A stretch of 64,000 nt of DNA, from assembly GCA_038503035.1 (NCBI GenBank), contig JAVSML010025211.1, positions 124,001 through 188,000 of the forward strand, in the 5' to 3' direction. The DNA is from Crocodylus rhombifer (taxonomy: Eukaryota; Chordata; Crocodylia; Crocodylidae). Every line of letters begins with the position of its first letter. The first letter of the stretch is position 1. The position numbers were made by a program, and so were the translations under genes. This document shows, one piece after another, positions 44,896 to 56,356 of the stretch. The notes beneath the pieces are model-generated. The model was not told where the DNA came from. It saw only the letters and a list, made by a program, of their open reading frames with translations, and ran no database searches.

Positions 44896-45330
44896 GTGAG
44901 CGCGGCCCGGCCTGGCCCCCGCGCCGCTTGGGGGGCGTCTTGTGTGCCGCCGCCTCCTCGGGCCCGGCGCCACCTCCGCGCGTACGCGGTCCGTCCCCGC
45001 CGCTCGCCTCGCCCTCGCGGCCGCCCTTCCCCTCCGCTGGCCTCGCCCGCGTCCCTCCCCCACACCCCGCGCAGCACCCGGCCCCGTCGCCGCTCCAGCC
45101 GTCACCTCGCTTCCTCCCCCGCCGCCCTGGTGGCAGCTTCGCTCCGGCTCTCTGCTGAGGTCTTGGGGCCTCCCCGTCCCCTTCTTGGGAAGCTGACGCC
45201 CTGCTTGTCGCATCGGGCTTCACGCCCTTGGGCATCTTCAGCTCCTCTTTTCCCTGTTCCCGCGTGTGGCCGGGCTCTCCCCCCCTCTCCTGGGCTGCCC
45301 TGCCCCTTCCCAGCCCTTCTCCCACGTGTG

Positions 45331-46611
45331 CTGGCCCCCACGCTGGGACTCTCTTCTCCGTGCTCTCTGGCAGTGTACACCGTACTGCTGTGAATTCATC
45401 CACTCCTGGAAGTCACTTTTCCTGCAGGTTTAATCTGCGTGCGGCCCTTGCTCATTACTGCTTCATCCCTTGCCTCCAGTGAGCACAGCACCGTTCTTTA
45501 CTTTCCTCCAACACCTGTCAGTGACTATGTTTTGCTGTTAACAGGACCCCTCTGGCAAGTTCACACACAGTCTATTCTAGTGTCTCTTTTGCAGGGTTTG
45601 GGGGATGATAATTGAAACAGCAGGTGTATTTGGGAACCTGCGGTCAGGAAAGTGAAGGCTGATAAATCACTTGTTTAGGGAAACAGAGCTGCTTCCCATG
45701 TAGGGCAGTGCCCTTTGGGGAGAGTAGCAGGGTCTTTTGTAGGGGCTCAGTTCCAGGAGGTGCTTTTCCTTTTGGCTAATTAGGTGCAGATTCTCAGAGC
45801 CTGCTGCCTGGGTGTGAAGATACCATGTAACGTCATCTCAGCCCTTAGTCACAACAAAGCAGGCAGATTTGTCCAAGATTAAAATTCACTGCCACTGAGG
45901 AGATTCTTCTGTGGGATAAATTTTAAGAGAGGTTTAAAGTTTGTCTGCATGGGATAGTGAATTCTTTAAAATTACAGTTAGAGAAATTTGAACCTCTGTA
46001 CACAACCGTGTGTAATTACTTCCCTCCCCCCCCATTCTTATGGGAGAAGTCATTCTTCAGCTGGCATAAATGAGCTCAGTAAGATTTAATTTCATTCTGT
46101 TAAAAAAAAATAAAGCGATTCTTATTTTTGCTTCAGGTTTTGCAAGATGTAAGAATTCCTGTCTAGAGAACCTTGAGTCACTTACTATTTTTATTTATTA
46201 CATTTTTTTCCCCTTTAAGACATGAGCAAGAGAATAGTCTGTGGAATTGAAACCAAAGCACAGAAGTGATGAAAGGAAATACTGCTTGATAAAAGCGAAT
46301 GGCTAACCTACATACTGATGTCATTATGGGCAGACCATGAGCTTAAACTGTAGTATACATAATAGAAATGCTTCCACAGTTGCACTGAGATAAAGTGTTT
46401 GTAGAAGGGATAAAACTGATGGTTTATGGCACAAGCCAAACAAAAGCTGATGAGAGTTAGGAATACAAGTTCTTTTATAGCTGTTGTGTACTGTTTCTGC
46501 CATCTGTCTTTGAAGCATGTGATACCTGCTAGTAATAGAAACAGGATAGTGAATTCAGTGCATTACTAGTCTGCTTCATTTTGGTGATTTCCATGTTTCT
46601 GCCTTTAGAGT
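45331..46611. other. Intron 1 sequence, nothing recognised
   Basis: Composition grades from GC-rich to AT-rich. No exon, repeat end or RNA gene was identified. Confidence 0.5.
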
Positions 46612-46815
46612 AGGGGTGGCTAACTGGCTGAAATAGCATGGGCAGCCTCTGTGGCATGCAGGAGATTGGGGAAAAGACGGGCAGCAACACAGCAGCAGAA
46701 ACGGAGATCAGGTAGGGAGCATGGGGAAGGAAGCAGAAAGCTGAGCAGCTAATTGGGAAGGAAGGAATTGGAGTGTGGGGCAAGTTTTTGTGTTGCTGCT
46801 TAAAAGGTTGGCCTT
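46612..46815. mobile_element. Short hAT-like repeat
   Basis: 'agtaggggtggctaact' at the left and 'aaaaggttggccttcat' at the right are weakly inverted-similar, and the interior 'gggagcatggggaaggaagcag' resembles 40210-40390. Ends are tentative. Confidence 0.35.
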
Positions 46816-46939
46816 CATTGTTCAGTGAATTTAAACTTAGCTAATAGAAGATATTTTAGTTTGTTCTGTCATGGCTCAGTGTCTAGTTGAGAGGAGGTAT
46901 CAGTCTGTTCTGGGTCTAATATGTATATTTTAACATATT

Positions 46940-47550
46940 AATAATTTAATGGGATGCTGGGATTGAGTTCATGCTGAGTAAACTTGCAGATGACATTAAG
47001 TTGGGTGGAGTTGCAGACATTCTAGGGGATAGGGCTAGGACTAAAATCACCTGGATAGATTGGAAAAATGATCCATGATCAATCAGATGAAATTCAGCAA
47101 GGGCAAGTATAGTCTTACAGTTGGGATGGAATTAATTACATTTACAAATACAGACTGGGGAATGACTGGCTAGGCTGCAGTACTGCACAGAAGGACCTGG
47201 GTGTTACAGTGGACCATAAACTGAATATGAGCCAGCCGTTTGCACTTGTTGCCAAAATACAGCCCAGTATGCTGTTGCCTTTTTAACAGGAATGTCTCTC
47301 TTGCAAATCAAGGGAAGTGATTTTGACATGCTATTCAGCACTGGTGAGGCTTCACCTGGAGTACTGAGTCCAGTTGTGAGCCCCACATTTCAAGAAAGAT
47401 CAGGAAAGTGTCTGTTGGAGAGTGACAAAAATTATTAGAGACCTGGGAGGCATGACTTGGGAAAGGCTGCAAGAACTTGGCTCATTTAGTCTGGAGAAAA
47501 GAAGACTGATGGCGGGGGGGACTAGATAACAGTTTTCAAATGTGATGCCA
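46940..47550 (+). mobile_element. Old CR1-type LINE, RT C-terminal fragment, sense
   Basis: 'gtaaacttgcagatgacatt' (the ADD box) followed by 'aagttgggtggagttgcaga', 'ggaccataaactgaatatga' and 'ggagaaaagaagactgatgg' parallel the old subfamily at 32716. It is broken by stops and its 3' end is missing. Confidence 0.85.
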
Positions 47551-47656
47551 TCTTACTGAAATGTGGTTTGAGATTGCCTAATCACTTTACCATTTGCCCA
47601 CAATCTAACTGGGCCTCTGTATTGGAACTGAAGGCCCTTTATCTGTGGCCATATAG

Positions 47657-50082
47657 ATTTCATAGACATCAGGGGTGGAAGGGACCTCAAGAGATCATCG
47701 AGTCCAGCCCTCTGCCCAAAGGGCAGGAAGTCAGCTGGGGTCATAGGATCCCAGCAAGATGAGCATCCAATTTACTCTTGAAGGTGTTCAGTGTAGGTGC
47801 TTGAACCACCTCCGCTGGCAGACTGTTCCAGACCTTGGGGGCTCGGACAGTAAAGAAATTCTTCCTTATGTCCAGCCTGAAGCGGTCTTGCGGGAGTTTG
47901 TGACTGTTCAACCTAGTCATCCCTTGGGGCGCTCTGGTGAACAAACGTTCCCCCAGTTCCTGGTGGTCACCCCGATAAACTTATAGGTGGCCATCAGATC
48001 ACCCCGGAGCCTGCGCTTTTCCAGGCTAAAGAGTCCCATGGCTCTCAGCCTATCATCGTAAGATCTGTTTTCCTGACCTCTGATCATGCGCGTGGCTCTC
48101 CTCTGGACTCTCTCAAGCTTCTCCACATCCTTTTTGAATTGTGGAGCCCAAACTGGACGCAGTACTCCAGCTGCGGCCTCACCAAGGCCGAGTACAAGGG
48201 GAGAATGACGTCCTGGGATTTACTCGAGAAGCATCTATGGATGCAAGCCAGCGTTTTGGTCGCTTTATTAGCCGCAGCATCGCATTGCAGGCTCATGTTC
48301 ATCTTGTGGTCAGTGATGACCCCCAAGTCTCTTTCTTCTGTAGCGCTATCCAGCGTAGCACTGCCGAGCCTATAAGGATGCTGCAGGTTTTTCCTCCCAA
48401 GGTGGAGAACCTTGCATTTATCGGTGTTAAACACCATGAGGTTCTCGTCTGCCCATTTGCTGAGCTTGTCCAGGTCAGCCTGGATCACCCCCCTATCTTC
48501 TGGCTTGGATGCTTTGCCCCAAAGTTTGGTGTCATCGGCGAACTTGGCCAGTCCACTCCTGACTCCAATGTCCACATCGTTAATGAAGATGTTGAACAGG
48601 ATGGGTCCGAGGACAGAGCCTTGAGGGACCCCACTGGTCACAGGGCACCGTGATGAGTGACTGCCATCGATTACAACCCTCTGGGTCTGACCACAGGGCC
48701 ACTTTCCCAGCCAGTGGATTGTGGTGGAGCCAAGGCCACAACTGGGCAGTTTGGCCAAGAGGTGATCATGGGATACCAGATCAAAAGCTTTTTTGAAGTC
48801 AAGATATATGACATCAATCTCTTCTCCCTTGTCCAGGTGATGGGTCACCTGGTCATAGAAGGAAATGAGATTGGTCAAACAAGACCTACCCGCAACAAAC
48901 CCGTGCTGGCTATCCCTTAGGATGTTAGCCTGGGCCAGTCCATCAAGGATGGCCTCCTTAATAAACTTCCCCAGGATAGAAGTCAGGCTAATGGGCCTGT
49001 AGTTAGCCGGATCCACTCTCCTCCCTTTCTTGAAGATCGGCACCACATTGGCCTTCTTCCAGTCTTCGGGCACTACACCAGAGCGCCAGGAGTTTTCAAA
49101 GATCTGTGCCAGGGGCTGGGCTATGACGCTCGCCAGCTCCTTGAATACCCTGGGGTGCAGATTGTCAGGGCCAGCTGACTTGAAGGTATCCAGCTTCTCA
49201 GGGTGTTCCTTCACGAGGTCAGCATTGATGGAGGGTAGGGGATCCCCATCACCCGGATCTCCCTCTCCCATAGCAGGCATGGGCGTCCCGTGGGACTGAT
49301 GAAAGACTGATGCAAAGTACCTATTTAATAGGTTGGCTTTTTCCTGGGCATCAGTTGTCAGTTGCCCCATCTGGTTTAGCAGGGGTCCAGCGTTGCCCTT
49401 GCTTTTCCTCCGGCTCCCCACATATCTGAAAAAGGACTTCTTGTTGTCCTTGATGGTTGAAGCTAGTTGGAGTTCAGTTGCAGTCTTGGCTTTCCTGGTT
49501 TGCTCCCTGCAGGACCGGACCAGCGCAGAATAATCCTCCTTGGAGGTGAATCCCGTCCTCCAACCTTTGTAGGCTTTCCTTTTTAGCTGCAGGAGGTCCG
49601 GTAGGTCCCTGGAGAGCCAGGAGGGCTGCTGTGCCTTCTTGCTGCCTTTCCTCTGTGTTGGAATAGATTTGGCTTGTGCATTGAGGATTGCTTCCTTAAG
49701 AAGCAACCACTCTTCTTGAACTCCCATCTCCCTGGGGTCATGGTCCCTGACGGCCTGACCGACAAGCCTCTTGAGCTTGTCAAAGTCGGCTTTTCTGAAG
49801 TCAAGGACTTCTGTGTTGCTGGCTGACTTGCCAGCTTTACGGTGGATGGTGAAGGTGATCAGCTCGTGGTCGCTGTCACCCAGCTTCCCATCCATCACTA
49901 GATCACCGATTAGGTCATCCCCCGTAGCCAGTACCAGGTCGAGCAGCGCTTTGCCTCTCATTGGCCCATAGACTTCTTGAGTCAGGTAGAGGTCATCCAC
50001 GCACGAGAGAAAGCTTTGCGACCGCTGGGATTTTGCTGAGTGATCTTCCCACGAGATGTCCGGGTAATTGAAGTCACCCTTT
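47657..50082 (-). mobile_element. CR1 LINE, 2.4 kb, nearly open ORF2 (endonuclease end, RT, 3' end)
   Basis: On the minus strand an open frame of 687 codons (50147 to 48084) covers the end of the AP-like endonuclease (GDFNYPD at residues 24-30, SDHELI at 92-97, carrying the catalytic SDH) and the RT core: NYRPISLTS, YLDFKKAFD at 448-456 with the first catalytic Asp, SGVPQGSVLGP at 505-515, and FADD at 536-539. About 22 residues before GDFNYPD are read from flanking DNA. The frame is lost by a single-base shift near 48150, and the true C-terminus continues in another frame from about 48126 to 47741. The 3' end is at 47657. It is 5'-truncated and so not autonomous. Confidence 0.96.
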
Positions 50083-50369
50083 GTACTGATGCAGGGGTAC
50101 AAAATGAGAGTTTTGAGACCTGCAACCTGGTTCTCTGAAAAATACACTCATTGTCTTTGCTCTTAGAGGGAGTTGTTTTAGGCAATCTAATCCTTCTGAC
50201 CAAGAGACTGGATATAATGCACGATTTCCTGGTGCCTTGATAGTAGCGCATTGAAGATTTATAACTGAGAATGGACTTGCATTGACCTACATATGTTCAA
50301 TTTGGGATGGGTAACTTTTTAGCGTGTCTGTAGCTGCCTCGGTGTCCCTTTTGATTCTCTTGAAGTGTA

Positions 50370-50956
50370 AAGGCAGTCCTCAAACTTATGACACAGCTAG
50401 TTCCTGAAAACTGCATTTTAAGTTGAAACGTTGCAACTTGGAACCAATTTTCTCATAATAAACAATGTTATAAATGGGGGATTGTTCCTGAACCAAGGCC
50501 TGATACCCGATTTTTCACCAGACATAACCCAGAACTTTGTACTCGATCAATTATAGAAAAGTAATATAGCTACATTAACGTATTTATGTTGTAAATAGCA
50601 ATCGTATTGATTTGGAAGGACTTCTTTGAGGTGAATTTGCTGGACTACTTGAAAAGCTCTTGGTTGGACTTTTTGGCTGGTTGGCTCTTGGTTGGACTTG
50701 GAATCTTCTCAGGAGTCTTGGCTGCAGGTTTTTCTGGAGTCTTATTTGCTTTCTTAAAGAAAGTGTCTGAGGAAATTTGGACACATGATTTCTAAGGAGA
50801 TGAGTGACGCAGCAAACTTGTTCGCTGATATGGCATCACATCAGTTCAAGCATTGTAAAGTCGAAACTGACCCCATGAAATTGAAACAGGGTGTCAATTT
50901 ATAAATGTTGCAAGGGCGAAAGGTAACTTGAAACATTGGAAGTCGAGGACTGCTTG
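50370..50956. mobile_element. Tigger-like MITE with TA target duplication
   Basis: The left end AAGGCAGTCCTCAAACTTAT and the inverted right end CAAGCAGTCCTCGACTTCC are similar, resembling Tigger termini (GCAGTCCTCGACTTACGA type). TA flanks both sides (50368-50369 and 50957-50958). 'aatgggggattgttcc' and 'aagtcgaaactg' words fit that family. No transposase frame. Confidence 0.75.
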
Positions 50957-50958
50957 TA

Positions 50959-52112
50959 TTGGGAAACTGCATTTCTTAGAAATACAATGCAGTGGTCATC
51001 AGCTCCTGACAAGCAACTAGGGTCTGGTCAGCCATAGTCTTTCTGCTCCCATGAATTGTGGTTCCACCCTGAATTTATGGACTGCATGGAAGAACTGCTT
51101 CTCCACTATTTCAATGTCATGTGAAAGGCCCAGGAGGAGGCACAGAACTCTGCATCAGTTAAGGAGAATTAGTCTCCTGCAGGACTTTGGCAGCTCAGAG
51201 CTCTGTGGCAGAACCTTGCTTGGGTATATCTCCTCCTAAAGTCAAATCAGGAGTTTTATGTTGTAAAGCACCACAATACCAGTTTGTTGCAACTTTTCTC
51301 TGGCACTACTGCATGGTTTTGCATTGATGACAGCAGCAGTCAGAAAACAGATGCTCTGGTATTGACTATTGTGCTTGTGGTATAGAGAAGATGGATGAAC
51401 ATATTTGCCAAGATACATTGGTGTGTAGATGGTTCTCAGTTCCACAGCCAAATCAGTTGAGGCCTGGTACCCAACTCTCACCTCTCAGGATGTTCAAGAT
51501 TGAAAATTCATTAGGTTCTCTCAAGACTCTTTAGTCATGGCCCAACCATTAATGTAGACTAGACTAATTTGTTTCATTGCAGGTGGGGAGAGGGAGGGAT
51601 TTGTTCTTGTCATCTTAATAGGATTGCAGCAGATGCTTTTTGCCAGAATATACTTCCCCACTCTGGGCATCCCAATATGAAATTAGTGGTGTAATTTGAA
51701 AAGGTACTTATTCTGTGTCATTGAGTGATATGAGCAAACCCCTGAGCCAGGACACTCTTGCTTGTTACTCTCTGTACCATAGCCTTGGCCCTCAAGGTCT
51801 ATCTGCGATCGCAACTTTTATGCCAGGTATTATCCAACATCAGTCTAAAGACTGAGATAATTTCTGTCTGAAATGGCAACTTCAGCTTGCCCCAGTACTT
51901 GTTACAACAATTGATGTGCTATGACAAGAACAAGAGTTCTGTCTGGTTAATATAATCTCCTTTGATTACCAACTGGTAAGTGTTTCCTTCTGAGGAGATG
52001 ATCCTGATTTGTGTCTGTAGCCTGCTATGTGATGTACATGTCGGCTTAGAGGATTTGTCTTCAGGACACTGGACTGATATTGAAGAAGTCAAAGAAGACA
52101 GTATTTTTTTTG
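50959..52112. other. Intron 1 sequence, nothing recognised
   Basis: No exon, repeat end or RNA gene could be identified. Confidence 0.5.
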
Positions 52113-52872
52113 TGAAACGGGCCCTATTCAATTTGGGTTTGGCTTGAATTAGGGACAGTGATTGGATTTGTTGATTCGGATTGCTGTCCCTGATTCAGTT
52201 TGGCCGAATCCAAAGATTCAATGCTGATTTGGAGAACCAGTGATTGGGACATAGACCCAGCTTTAAAAGTTTTCTCTATATACCTTGATGTACCAGCGCT
52301 GCTTGTGATTGCTGCAATGCTAGGATGGATGGTGCATCCCACAGGAGTATGGGGGCCCTCCCAACTGCTAATTGGTAAACCCAGAAGTAGACTGGAAGTA
52401 CTTCTGGTCCACTTACAGATCTGCCGGGGAGCATGCTGGGGGGGCTCCCCCATGCCTCCTGGCTTGGTGATCAGCCACAGGGAGAACCAGGGTGCCCTGC
52501 CAAACCCAGGAGGCACCAGGTGCTGAGCTGAAGGGTGGGGGGGACACCCAGAAGTGGACCGGAAGTGTTTGTGGTCCACTTCCAGGTCTGCTGCCAAGTG
52601 TGCTGGGAAGCCCTCTGTGCTTCTGTGGGACATTCCATGTGCCCCAGCATCACAGCATTCACAAGGCCCTGCTACCTAGAAGTATGTAGAATAAACATTT
52701 AAAACCGTCTTTATGTCCAAATTGCTGAATCTGTCCAAATTGATTTGCTTCCGAGTCAATTTGGAAAGATTTAAAGGGTCCTCTGATTCAGTTTGGATTT
52801 AGAGATTTGGCCACTGAATCAGGCCGAATCTCTGCTGAATTGACTCGGGGACCGAAGCTCACAATCCTAAGT
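52113..52872. repeat. Dispersed repeat with 'gattcag/gattcgg' arms and a 168-bp internal duplication
   Basis: Both ends (about 52130-52260 and 52710-52870) are rich in 'gattcggattg', 'gattcagtttgg' and 'ccgaatc' words, in inverted relation. Inside, 'cccagaagtagactggaagt' (52380) recurs diverged as 'cccagaagtggaccggaagt' (52548), each followed by 'ggtccactt..agatctgc/aggtctgc'. Class not determined. Confidence 0.5.
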
Positions 52873-54098
52873 GTTTTTACTAACTGGAGAGCAGCCCCCT
52901 ACCTACTGGGATTTGTATACCTCAGTTTTTTGAGGTATAAGTCCTTGATTAAATACAGACCATGTCAGCAATACAGCCCTCAGTCCTTTTTAGAACCCAC
53001 AAGGAAGAACCATTTGTCCATTCCATTTGTCTCCCATCAATCTTTCTTAGCAGTCAGCCAGGAAACAAATTTGGTGGGAAAAGTAACAGTCCAGTTGAAC
53101 CACTGTAGACCCATTCTCTCTTCTTCCAAACTGAAATTGTTGGCTACAAAAGTAAGATTGGTACTGGAATGACCTTGAACCAGTGGATATATGGGTGGTA
53201 ACCTAGGGGTACTCCATATTCTTTCAAGCTCTTCCAACCCTTGTCCAGAAATGTTTTTCATACTTCAGGATAAGAAATCACTACTTCATTACTTGGAATG
53301 GTGAAGGAAGTATTTCAAGAATTAGAAGAGAGATGTCTGTTTTGTCCAGAAGAAAGGATGTATGTGGGGGAGGGGGAAGAATCGCTTTTACTCTATCAAA
53401 TTTGGGATGGTTATCTGGGCTTCTGGTGTCCCTTTTCTGGATGTGTTGGACTGCTCTTGAGCTACTACAAACATCAAGGCTAAGATGCATCTAGATGAAA
53501 CAGGCCAGTACTTTATGGAGAGACCATCTGAGAGGCAGTTATTAGCTTACGTATAGCACTGCACTAACAATGCTGTACTGCTTCTGGTTCCAGAGCTAGC
53601 TCAAGATACCTTGACACAGCACTCCCTTGCATTATATAGGTGTAGCTTTTAATTACCCATAACAATGTGTCTCCAGTGCTTAGAAAAGGCTAGTAGAAGC
53701 ATCACAATTAGTAGTGAATCCTGCTTTTTGACCGATCCACCATGTGTAAAGGTATACGTGATAATGACAGAGGTGCGTCTTGAATCCCTAATTCTGGGTT
53801 GCAGGAAGGCACATGTATCAAGTGCGAGTAATGACCACGAAACTTCTTCTGAATTGTCTTAATCATCTGGTTTCACATGAGAACTGTTTTCCCCCCCCCA
53901 TCCCACCTCTCTCCTTTTTAAACACTCCTGGAAGAGATGGTACTTCCTTTTTATAACCCTGCTGATCAAAGCATTTGCCCAGAAAATTGGATATCTGAGT
54001 TTAGTTTTCTTAGCCTGAGGAGCATCTCTACTTCCCAGAATAATGCCCTACCACCAAATTTATATCTTTAGAGAATGGAAATTAACCGTACTGGTCAG
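52873..54098. other. Intron 1 sequence, nothing recognised
   Basis: No identifiable element or exon. Confidence 0.5.
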
Positions 54099-54931
54099 CA
54101 TCTTTATTAGCGACTTGGATGTAGGTGTGGAATGCACGCTGTCCAAATTTGCTGATGACACCAAGGTGCTGCATTTTTAGGTAGGGAGAAGGAACCAGCA
54201 ACACACCTATAGACTGGGGAACACCCTTCTTGTCAACACGGTGGCAGAAAGGGATCTTAGAGTCATTGTTGACTCCAGGATGAACATGATCCGCCAGTGT
54301 GAAGAAGTGGTCAGTAAGGCTAACCATACCTTGTTGTGCATCTACAGATGCATCACAAGCAGGTCCAGGAAGGTGATCCTTTCCCTCTGTAGCATTGGTC
54401 AGGTCATAGTTGGAGTACTGTGTCCAGCTCTGGGCACTGCATTTCAAGAGGGATGTGGCTAGCATTGAAAGGGTCCAGAGGAGGGCCACTCACATAGTCA
54501 AGGAGTAGCAGGGCAGACCCTATGAAGAGAGGCTGAAGGGCCTGAACCTATTCAGCTGCCACAAGAGAAGGCTGAGAGGGGATCTGGTGGCCATTTACAA
54601 ACTCACCAGGGGGACCAGCAGGAATTGGGGGAGGCTCTGTTCCCCCCAGGCACCACCTGGGGTTACTAGGAATAACTGCCACAAATTGTTAGAGAGAAGG
54701 TTCAGGCTGGCCATCAGGAGACATTATTTTACAGTTAGGGCTGTCAGGGCTCTGGAATGGGCTCCCAAGTGAGGTGGGACTCTCTCCTACCTTGGGGGTT
54801 TTCAAGAGGAGGCTGGACAGATGTTTGGCTGGGGTGATATGACTGTGGCACCCATTCCTACCTGGGCCAGGGGGTCGGACCTGATGATCTGTTTAGGTCT
54901 CTTTTGACCCTAAGCACTATGATACTATGAT
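54099..54931 (+). mobile_element. CR1 LINE 3' end with internal deletion, sense
   Basis: It matches the copy at 29697 closely. After 'gctgatgacaccaag' (FADD region) it jumps directly to 'gtgctgcat', missing roughly 110 bp present in the 29697 copy. It ends with 'gggtcggacctgatgatctg' and 'gatactatga'. Confidence 0.92.
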
Positions 54932-55394
54932 AATTTGCACAGGATTCTCTTATTCATCTTCCTTCAGAGTTTGGGGGCTGTCTTCTGAGGTGTGTGTGTC
55001 ACTTGTTAAAGGGATTAATTATGATTGCCTGTCATACTGAAGTGTCCTCTCCGATGCAATTGAAGAAACTAATCGTGATGTTGAAAGGCAACAGTAGTTA
55101 GTAGAGGGGTCTCTTTCCTAAGCCCATTCCTGACTTTACAGGGGTGTGGGAGATAGGGGTGGGAGTTCTGAATTCAGTGGAACTCCCTCTGCTCTGGGAA
55201 ACCTGCTAGAATGAAGATTTTTTTAGTAAGTAAAAACTAATTATCACTTAAAATTGACATCTGGTTGCTTGGTGGATTGTAGTATAAAATTGTTGTTCCT
55301 TCAATGGAAAATAAAGATATTAAGCAGTTTTAAAAGGAGCCCAATAGAATCCCACCATGTCTCTGATTTGTATAAGCCTTAACTAGATTTGTAT
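54932..55394. other. Intron 1 sequence, nothing recognised
   Basis: AT-rich spacer before the copy B repeat; no feature seen. Confidence 0.5.
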
Positions 55395-56350
55395 AATATA
55401 GTGTGTGCAAAGTAAAGTTCTGTACTTTGCACACACTCCCTGCACTACAGGCTCTATAACTACTCAAGCCCCGAGCTGTTTGCTGGCAGGGTTCTGGGCA
55501 AGTGCCTCTGGGCACTGAGGCCCACCCCTTACAGCAAGGGTGGGCAGTTATTTTGGGCAGAGGGCCACTTACCCAATTTTGGAAAGCTATCAGGGGCTGC
55601 ATGGGTAGCCCCACCCCTTGACAGGTGCCCTGCCCCTGGTCACTGTTTTGGGACCAGTGTCCCTATGTCTTGGGACCAATGTCTCAGGGCCAGCGCCAGT
55701 GGGGCTCAGAGCGGGGCGCAGGCTGGCAGGGGTCTGTGGAGCCGGGCTGGGGTGCACCAGCAGAGAGCGGGGAGCTGGCCTGTCTCCCCAGCTGGGACCC
55801 TGTACTCCTGCCGCCCTGCTGGTGCTGGACCTCAGACACCAGTGTGGGCCCCGCACTCCTCCTGGCTCCCATGCACATTGACTCCCAGTGCCCCCCTCAG
55901 CCCTGCTGTACAGGTGGGGGGCAGCGTGCAGCCCCAACCACATGCTTGCGGGCAGGGAACGAGCTGGTGATGAGTGTGGGGGAAAAGTGGCCCTGCCCCA
56001 TGACCCGCGCTCCCTGCTGCAGCTGCTTGCAGCCAGCATGGGGTTGTCCTGAGCAGGCACTTACCTGAGTTTCCTGTGCTGGTGCAGCCACAAGGAGCTA
56101 TGTGGTCCCAGGCTAGGAGCCCCTGCATGGGGCTTCTGGCTGCGGGGAGAGGCGCCTGGTGGGCCCTGCTGTTGCAGGAGCCTGCCGGGGCTTCCCCTGG
56201 GTCCTACTTCCCTTGGCTCCTGTCATCTTTGACAGGAACCAAGGACAGATAGATACGTATTAATTTTGTAAATTTTTTAGGGGCCCTGTGGGAGGGATAG
56301 AATGGCCTAGTGGGCTGGATCTGGCCCACGGGCTGTATTTTGCACACCTT
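55395..56350 (-). mobile_element. hAT-like composite repeat, copy B
   Basis: This is the reverse-orientation partner of 38048-39440. The terminus near 55529 reads CAAGGGTGGGCAGTTATTTT and the other, inverted, reads GTGTGCAAAATACAGCCCGT near 56348. It carries a single ~100-bp interior sub-unit (55960-56060) where copy A has four. Its outer block begins with a perfect 14-bp inverted repeat (55401-55414 with 55423-55436). It abuts a CR1 at 56357. Confidence 0.6.
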
Positions 56351-56356
56351 AGTATA

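Larger units (their letters stand above)
44105..45330 (+). promoter_or_regulatory. CpG island spanning the DNAJC1 promoter, exon 1 and start of intron 1
   Basis: Base composition changes abruptly from AT-rich flanks to CpG-dense sequence (many CGCG, GCGC and CCGG) near 44105 and decays again by about 45330. The island brackets the exon 1 start codon, as expected of a housekeeping promoter. Several long open frames on both strands run through it; they are composition artefacts of high GC. Transcription start sites cannot be set from sequence alone, and an antisense transcript from the same island is possible but not shown. Confidence 0.9.

Noticed and set aside
44427..45403. Long open frames on both strands across the CpG island (up to 286 codons)
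   Set aside because: They are Pro/Arg/Gly/Ala-rich composition artefacts of high GC, overlap each other, and cross the exon 1 donor. Only the 48-codon DNAJC1 frame has family resemblance.
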